The notes beneath the pieces are model-generated. The model had not been told where the DNA came from. It saw nothing but the letters and a program-made list of their open reading frames with translations, and searched no databases. Positions 63,484 to 64,000 of a stretch of DNA of 64,000 bases are shown in pieces. Every line of letters starts with the position of its first letter. Position 1 is the stretch's first letter. The DNA is from SYFT01 sp038918905 (lineage in GTDB: Bacteria > Acidobacteriota > Vicinamibacteria > Vicinamibacterales > SCN-69-37), in contig JBCKZS010000001.1 in NCBI GenBank assembly GCA_038918905.1, forward strand, positions 98,514 to 162,513. Reading direction: 5' to 3'. A program made the translations under genes and the position numbers.

Positions 63484-63807
63484 ATGGGTCACGCCATCCA
63501 TCGCGTGGAGCACTTTGAAATCGTCGCGCCGTATACGCTGAGGCTGCGGTTCGCGGACCACACTGAGCGACAGATCGATTTTCGCCCGGTCTTAGAAGGC
63601 GAAATGTTTGGGCCGCTTCAGGATCTGAAGGTGTTCAACGCTGTTGAACTTGACACAGCCTTTGGCACGTTGCAGTGGCCCAACGGGGCCGATTTCGACC
63701 CCGAGACGCTCCACGACTGGCCGCAATACTGCGAGGAACTTGCCGCGATGGCGCAACGCGGGGCTCAGACTTCTGACCCGCCAGTCGATGTGCGGCCGGG
63801 GACATAG
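63484..63807 (+). CDS. DUF2442 protein, partner of the DUF4160 protein
   Basis: 107 residues from ATG at 63484, preceded by AAGGGGG; a GTG at 63466 overlapping the upstream stop is an alternative. DUF2442 features: EHFEIVAPYTLRLRFADHTE, QIDFRPVLEGEMFGPLQD, FNAVELDTAFGTLQWPNGAD and FDPETLHDWP. Family function is unknown; many members are fused to or paired with DUF4160 and suspected of DNA binding. The C-terminal tail (SDPPVDVRPGT) continues towards the IS-like repeats and may have been altered by insertion. Confidence 0.85.
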   Translation: MGHAIHRVEHFEIVAPYTLRLRFADHTERQIDFRPVLEGEMFGPLQDLKVFNAVELDTAFGTLQWPNGADFDPETLHDWPQYCEELAAMAQRGAQTSDPPVDVRPGT

Positions 63808-63840
63808 GTAACCGATCAGTCCGGGGACATGGGTAACACT
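63796..63840 (-). mobile_element. IS-end-like direct repeats
   Basis: CCGGGGACATAGGTAAC (63796-63812) and CCGGGGACATGGGTAACAC (63821-63839) are near-identical and 8 bases apart. On the minus strand they read GTTACCYATGTCCCCGG. I have seen such doubled sequences at the end of IS481/IS21-like elements; the transposase would then lie to the right, beyond the window. An open minus-strand frame from the window edge (63999 leftwards) starts ERILRIEDHQGRTVRKTP and may be a transposase C-terminus, but it is too short to judge. Confidence 0.4.
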
Positions 63841-63856
63841 GTTGTCGCTGTGACCA

Positions 63857-63915
63857 CGCCGTATGGGAGCTGAGGCGCGCGCGTTCTTGGCGCGCGCCTC
63901 AGCTCCCATACGGCG
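63857..63915. repeat. Perfect 26-bp inverted repeat
   Basis: Arms 63857-63882 and 63890-63915 (containing CGTATGGGAGCTGAGGCGCG) are exact reverse complements with a 7-base loop. It lies within the putative IS end region and could be its transcription terminator or a fold-back repeat. The remaining bases to 64000 hold nothing else that I can support. Confidence 0.85.
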
Positions 63916-64000
63916 GTCGGCTGTCACCCCCGCCGGGGGCGGTGTCTTCCTGACGGTCCGCCCTTGGTGATCTTCAATCCGAAGGATGCGTTCGTTCATC

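Noticed and set aside
63592..63999. 135-residue minus-strand protein at the window end
   Set aside because: Its C-terminal half is antisense to the DUF2442 gene; only the first ~40 residues might be a transposase end, too little to call a gene.

Overview
The window is strongly GC-rich chromosomal DNA from a Gram-negative bacterium. I infer Acidobacteriota, most likely the Vicinamibacteria (subdivision 6). The reasons are three Oar-type TonB-dependent receptors with N-terminal carboxypeptidase-regulatory domains, a VWFA protein of the acidobacterial type, four secreted PQQ-like propellers, BNR/VPS10-type propellers, DUF4953-type zinc proteases and alkaline-phosphatase-superfamily/TPR fusions. 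No rRNA gene is present to confirm this and I saw no tRNA gene.

Layout. 1-1.7 kb: the N-terminal end of a secreted metallopeptidase (minus), divergent from an outer-membrane beta-barrel protein that has a paralogue at 54.8 kb. 1.8-4.2 kb: a beta-lactamase-fold/NamZ fusion that probably acts on peptidoglycan. 4.3-13.5 kb: a cluster of three membrane-anchored sulfatase-fold/TPR proteins around one VWFA/TPR protein. All three sulfatase-fold proteins have Thr where sulfatases carry the Cys that becomes formylglycine. 13.5-17.4 kb: a secreted TPR protein and a large TonB receptor, both minus. 17.7-24.7 kb: a CsoR-type metal sensor, then a compact fatty-acid beta-oxidation operon (TetR/FadR-like regulator, FadN-type dehydrogenase/hydratase, alpha/beta hydrolase, thiolase, acyl-CoA dehydrogenase). 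A near-perfect FadR-type operator lies just before the regulator's start codon. 24.8-27.6 kb: small accessory genes (DUF1684 lipoprotein, two HAD hydrolases, a frameshifted lipoprotein). 27.6-32.4 kb: a three-gene operon of secreted PQQ-like propellers. 32.4-47 kb: two small membrane proteins, two more TonB receptors, a damaged DUF5916 gene, a fourth PQQ-like propeller and a large zinc protease. 47-52 kb: Nudix CoA pyrophosphatase, an AAA ATPase and a BNR-repeat protein.

52.1-53.9 kb and 62.1-64 kb are the accessory, decaying parts. They hold toxin-antitoxin-like genes, truncated genes, three attC-like sites that each directly follow the 3' end of a + strand gene, the 3' end of a group II intron abutting one attC-like site, a 155-bp fold-back element with perfect 34-bp terminal inverted repeats, and IS-end-like repeats. 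I saw no integron integrase, so this resembles a cassette cluster without integrase. 53.9-62.1 kb carries a YgjP-type metallopeptidase, the second beta-barrel paralogue, an AbrB/VapC pair with its own operator, a BNR protein, and a minus-strand string of TolB-like propeller, exodeoxyribonuclease III and a decayed PP2C/SpoIIE phosphatase.

A family of short palindromic repeats (core CCGGGTCTTCAGACCCGG) lies between genes at six places and in one case supplies the end of a coding region. Seven loci show frameshifts, internal deletions or 5' truncations. The single-base shifts could be either real decay or assembly error.
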